Positions 5,086 through 7,255 of a stretch of DNA of 7,255 nucleotides are shown piece by piece. The notes beneath the pieces were generated by a model. It ran no database searches and was not told the origin of the DNA. It worked only from the letters and a program-made list of their open reading frames with translations. The stretch's first letter is position 1, and every line of letters starts with the position of its first letter. The DNA is from Planctomycetota bacterium (lineage in GTDB: Bacteria > Planctomycetota > Phycisphaerae > WQYP01): NCBI GenBank assembly GCA_021785155.1, contig JAJYGE010000061.1:1-7255 (forward strand), read 5' to 3'. The translations under genes and the position numbers were made by a program.

Positions 5086-6567
5086 ATGAAATTTATCAAG
5101 GCCAATCTAATACCGATAATCTGCGGAATTGTGATCTTGGCGTCTATCGTGGTGCTGTTTTATCCCTTGAGTTCCATGGAAGCCAAACTTCGCAGTAAAA
5201 TGACCGCCGCGTTGTCTCAGGCGCAGGTGGCACAAAGTTTACGCACCACATCTTTACATATTCCGGGCCATAAACGTTACACTGGGCCGGTGACGCCACC
5301 GATTATTGCGGCGCGGCTCAAAGTTCAGAAATATATTGAGGCGCAATCTAAATCAGTTAAAGAGGAATATATTACGCTCAATGCGTGGGGACGGGTGGAA
5401 TTTACCGCGCAGGGCCAAATTGCCAAAGATGCGCGACACCATGAAATTCCTTTGCTTGCGGGGATGCCAATGGCAGGAATGCTGCCTAATCCGCCACGCT
5501 TTTTGACCACGCGTCGCGCTTTTCGGAGGCAGTACCGACGGCTGTTTACGAATAATAGCCACAATCATTTTTGTTTCCTGACACGTTTGGATGCCGGGGC
5601 TCCGCCGAGCGCGCGACGTATCACGGATCTTGTCAACGCGCGTCTGAAGCAGATGCAGGACGCCATGCCGCAAGGTTTTCAGAACAGCGGTTCGGCCAGC
5701 ACGTCAGAACAGCAAAAAATGCAGAACGCCATTATTCGTCGGCAGGTATTTCTGGCGGCCTCAAAATGCAAAGTTTATGCCGATCAAGCGAGTTTTCAGG
5801 AACGCAATTTTATACTAAGTCGGCACCTTCCAACATCCTCACAGATTTATGAAGCTTTTGTCGATTCATGGATTCAAAATGATATTGTCAACGCCATTGT
5901 TGCCATGGACCAAGCAAGTCCCAACGTGAGTTTATCACCGGTGAAACGACTGATCCATATTACGATCGGGACGGATGCCCCGGCGGCCCTGACTGGGCAG
6001 GCCTCGCAATCGCAACAAAACGGTAACGGGGCAACACTGGTGCCGGATGGTGGCTTATTTTTAGGGGCGCTTCCGGCCACCTCGGTTAATACAGGCGGTC
6101 CTCCGGGCGGGTTTACCGGTGGTCAGATGCCGGGAATGCCACCCGGTGGCTTCGGCCTCCCCGGTGGTTTTGGTCCTCCGGGCGGTATGCCGGGAATGCC
6201 GGGTGGTGCCGCAACGGGTGCAACCGCTGGCGCTACAACCGGTGCAATGTTGACCAATCATTTCAGCAATGCCAAGCATCAGATCACACTTGTGGCGATC
6301 AGTGTGGTGGTTCAGGCGGACAGGATTAACGATTTTATCAATCAACTGTATCGTCAGAATAACGGTTATACGGTGCTGCAAATGAATTTGACAACCGTTG
6401 ATCCGATCAGGGCCATAACCGATGGTTATGTATACGGTAAAGTGCCCGTGGTTCGTGCGGATATCCTGATGGAGGCCTTGTTTTGTACGCCATGGAATAA
6501 GCCGTTGATGCCCCCGGCGTATCGTGCTCGATTGAGCTTGCTGAAGACGACGGCGGCACGACCTTGA
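5086..6567 (+). CDS. Single-pass membrane protein in PilO/GspM position, Gly/Pro-rich loop
   Basis: A 493-residue protein with no family I can name. A short lysine-containing tail precedes a membrane helix at about 8-26, then a likely coiled segment (30-55), so most of the chain should be periplasmic. A Gly/Pro/Met-rich loop spans 337-374 (PGGF, PGM and PPGG units) and is followed by a GAT-rich stretch (378-387). After it, ITLVAISVVVQADRINDFINQLY and YTVLQMNL form a strand-helix-strand pattern like the ferredoxin-like half of PilN/PilO. The C-terminal part VVRADILMEALF...PPAYRARL is well ordered. Its position after the PilM-PilN fusion, single N-terminal anchor and C-terminal fold make a PilO/GspM-like role the best inference, but at 493 residues it is more than twice the PilO length (about 200). 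The same loop type as in the preceding protein suggests they work in one complex. The start is backed by GGAGG at 5076-5080. Confidence 0.85.
   Translation: MKFIKANLIPIICGIVILASIVVLFYPLSSMEAKLRSKMTAALSQAQVAQSLRTTSLHIPGHKRYTGPVTPPIIAARLKVQKYIEAQSKSVKEEYITLNAWGRVEFTAQGQIAKDARHHEIPLLAGMPMAGMLPNPPRFLTTRRAFRRQYRRLFTNNSHNHFCFLTRLDAGAPPSARRITDLVNARLKQMQDAMPQGFQNSGSASTSEQQKMQNAIIRRQVFLAASKCKVYADQASFQERNFILSRHLPTSSQIYEAFVDSWIQNDIVNAIVAMDQASPNVSLSPVKRLIHITIGTDAPAALTGQASQSQQNGNGATLVPDGGLFLGALPATSVNTGGPPGGFTGGQMPGMPPGGFGLPGGFGPPGGMPGMPGGAATGATAGATTGAMLTNHFSNAKHQITLVAISVVVQADRINDFINQLYRQNNGYTVLQMNLTTVDPIRAITDGYVYGKVPVVRADILMEALFCTPWNKPLMPPAYRARLSLLKTTAARP
6091..6250 (+). repeat. Gly/Pro/Met-rich coding repeat in the second operon gene
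   Basis: GGTCCTCCGGGCGG occurs at 6097-6110 and 6172-6185, and ATGCCGGGAATGCC at 6127-6140 and 6187-6200, exactly 60 bases apart. They encode GPPGG and MPGMP units of the low-complexity loop. The first 14-mer is also present in the upstream fusion gene at 4767-4780. Confidence 0.8.
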
Positions 6568-6604
6568 GTTACCATAACTTCAGAACGGAAATTGGTGATT
6601 GACC

Positions 6605-7255
6605 ATGAAGAATATTAATCCAATAGAGCGCAACGTGGAAAAGCTCGTGCTTGGAATCGGCGTGCTTTTTGCGGGCTGGCTGGTTTACAGGAATTTTGCC
6701 CATGATCCGAATCAGGTCCCGTCGCCGGTGCAATCGGGTTCCATGGTGGCCCCCGCCGATGTTGGCTCGGTCATCACATCGCAGGTGCGTTCCCTGGAAT
6801 TGGCGATTCATCAGCAGCAAAATAGGTCCATCAATATTGGCCACCTGCCCAACTACGTAAAAAAGTTAGTCGAAAAACAAACCAGCCCGTTGCCACCAGC
6901 GCTCGTAGCTGTATCAAAAGTTCCATTTGGCCCTTACAACACAGCCTTGGCATTAACTTCGGGCCAGCATGGCCATGGCCTGATATTTATGACCGCGTCC
7001 GTACCGGCCTTACCTGCACCTAAAGCCAGTCAATCACAAGCGGTCGTGTATCTGCCCCCATCTTCCGGCACCGCTGCAACGGGTGGCGGCAATGGTGGCT
7101 TTATGCCCAATGCCAATCCATCAAATTACATGACTTCATTTAATAATGCCAATGGTGCCAGCAATTTGCCAACCAAGGGAATGTTTTGGGTAACACTTAA
7201 AACCAATTTTCCCATGGATAAATGGTTGGTCAGCCTGTCGGCCAAGGGTAAAAAA
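6605..7255 (+). CDS. Membrane-anchored protein, third gene of the pilus-type operon (cut by window end)
   Basis: The first 217 codons are present and the frame is open at the window end. MKNINPIERNVEK is followed by a membrane helix at about 14-28 (LVLGIGVLFAGWLVY) and then a periplasmic region with a likely helix (SQVRSLELAIHQQQ), LPNYVKKLVEKQTSPLPPAL, a Gly/Asn-rich stretch at about 159-187, and a strand-like WVTLKTNF (195-202) with MDKWLVSLSAKGKK before the cut. The IERNVEK-LVLG opening resembles anchors I recall in planctomycete hypothetical proteins. Its place, 37 bases after the second gene, suggests the PilP/GspC role. It has no lipobox, unlike classical PilP, so it would be held by a membrane helix as GspC is. 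A weak site GGTGA (6594-6598) lies 6 bases before the ATG. Being a gene is nearly certain; the role is inference. Confidence 0.8.
   Translation, partial: MKNINPIERNVEKLVLGIGVLFAGWLVYRNFAHDPNQVPSPVQSGSMVAPADVGSVITSQVRSLELAIHQQQNRSINIGHLPNYVKKLVEKQTSPLPPALVAVSKVPFGPYNTALALTSGQHGHGLIFMTASVPALPAPKASQSQAVVYLPPSSGTAATGGGNGGFMPNANPSNYMTSFNNANGASNLPTKGMFWVTLKTNFPMDKWLVSLSAKGKK

Overview
The window looks like a chromosomal fragment of a Gram-negative bacterium with an envelope-spanning assembly system. I lean towards Planctomycetota, perhaps Phycisphaerae. The reasons are the very long PilM-type protein with Gly/Pro-rich loops, a third operon gene opening with an IERNVEK-LVLG-type membrane anchor, and a lipoprotein with an RLGVITT block; all three match my memory of planctomycete hypothetical proteins. 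This is recall, not a database result. No mobile element, CRISPR array, tRNA or rRNA was seen.

Layout. The first third is a co-oriented minus-strand group, read from high to low coordinates: a lipoprotein (1704-2426), a small polytopic membrane protein (1164-1577), a glycerophosphodiester phosphodiesterase (330-1049), and the 5' end of rho (324 down to the window edge). A gap of about 410 bases (2427-2837) without a convincing gene separates this group from a divergent plus-strand operon. The operon has three genes: a 705-residue PilM-PilN-type fusion (2838-4955), a 493-residue single-pass membrane protein in the PilO/GspM position (5086-6567), and a third membrane-anchored protein cut by the window end (6605-7255).

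How the genes fit together. The plus-strand operon most likely encodes the inner-membrane platform of a type IV pilus or type II secretion-like machine. The first protein joins the PilM actin-like ATP-binding fold, the PilN INLLP-type docking motif, a transmembrane helix and a periplasmic ferredoxin-like domain in one chain, which is the domain order of GspL. The next two proteins have short cytoplasmic tails, one membrane helix and periplasmic domains. All three carry Gly/Pro/Asn-rich low-complexity stretches late in the chain, and the first two share an exact 14-base repeat there.

The minus-strand genes seem to be housekeeping or envelope genes without a shared pathway. Two of them, the lipoprotein and the phosphodiesterase, have an extended -10 promoter motif ending 6-7 bases before the ATG and no Shine-Dalgarno sequence, suggesting leaderless transcripts. 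The plus-strand fusion gene, the second operon gene and the small minus-strand membrane protein instead have clear GGAG-type ribosome binding sites. The partial Rho lacks the usual N-terminal helical domain and several residues of the classical primary RNA-binding site.
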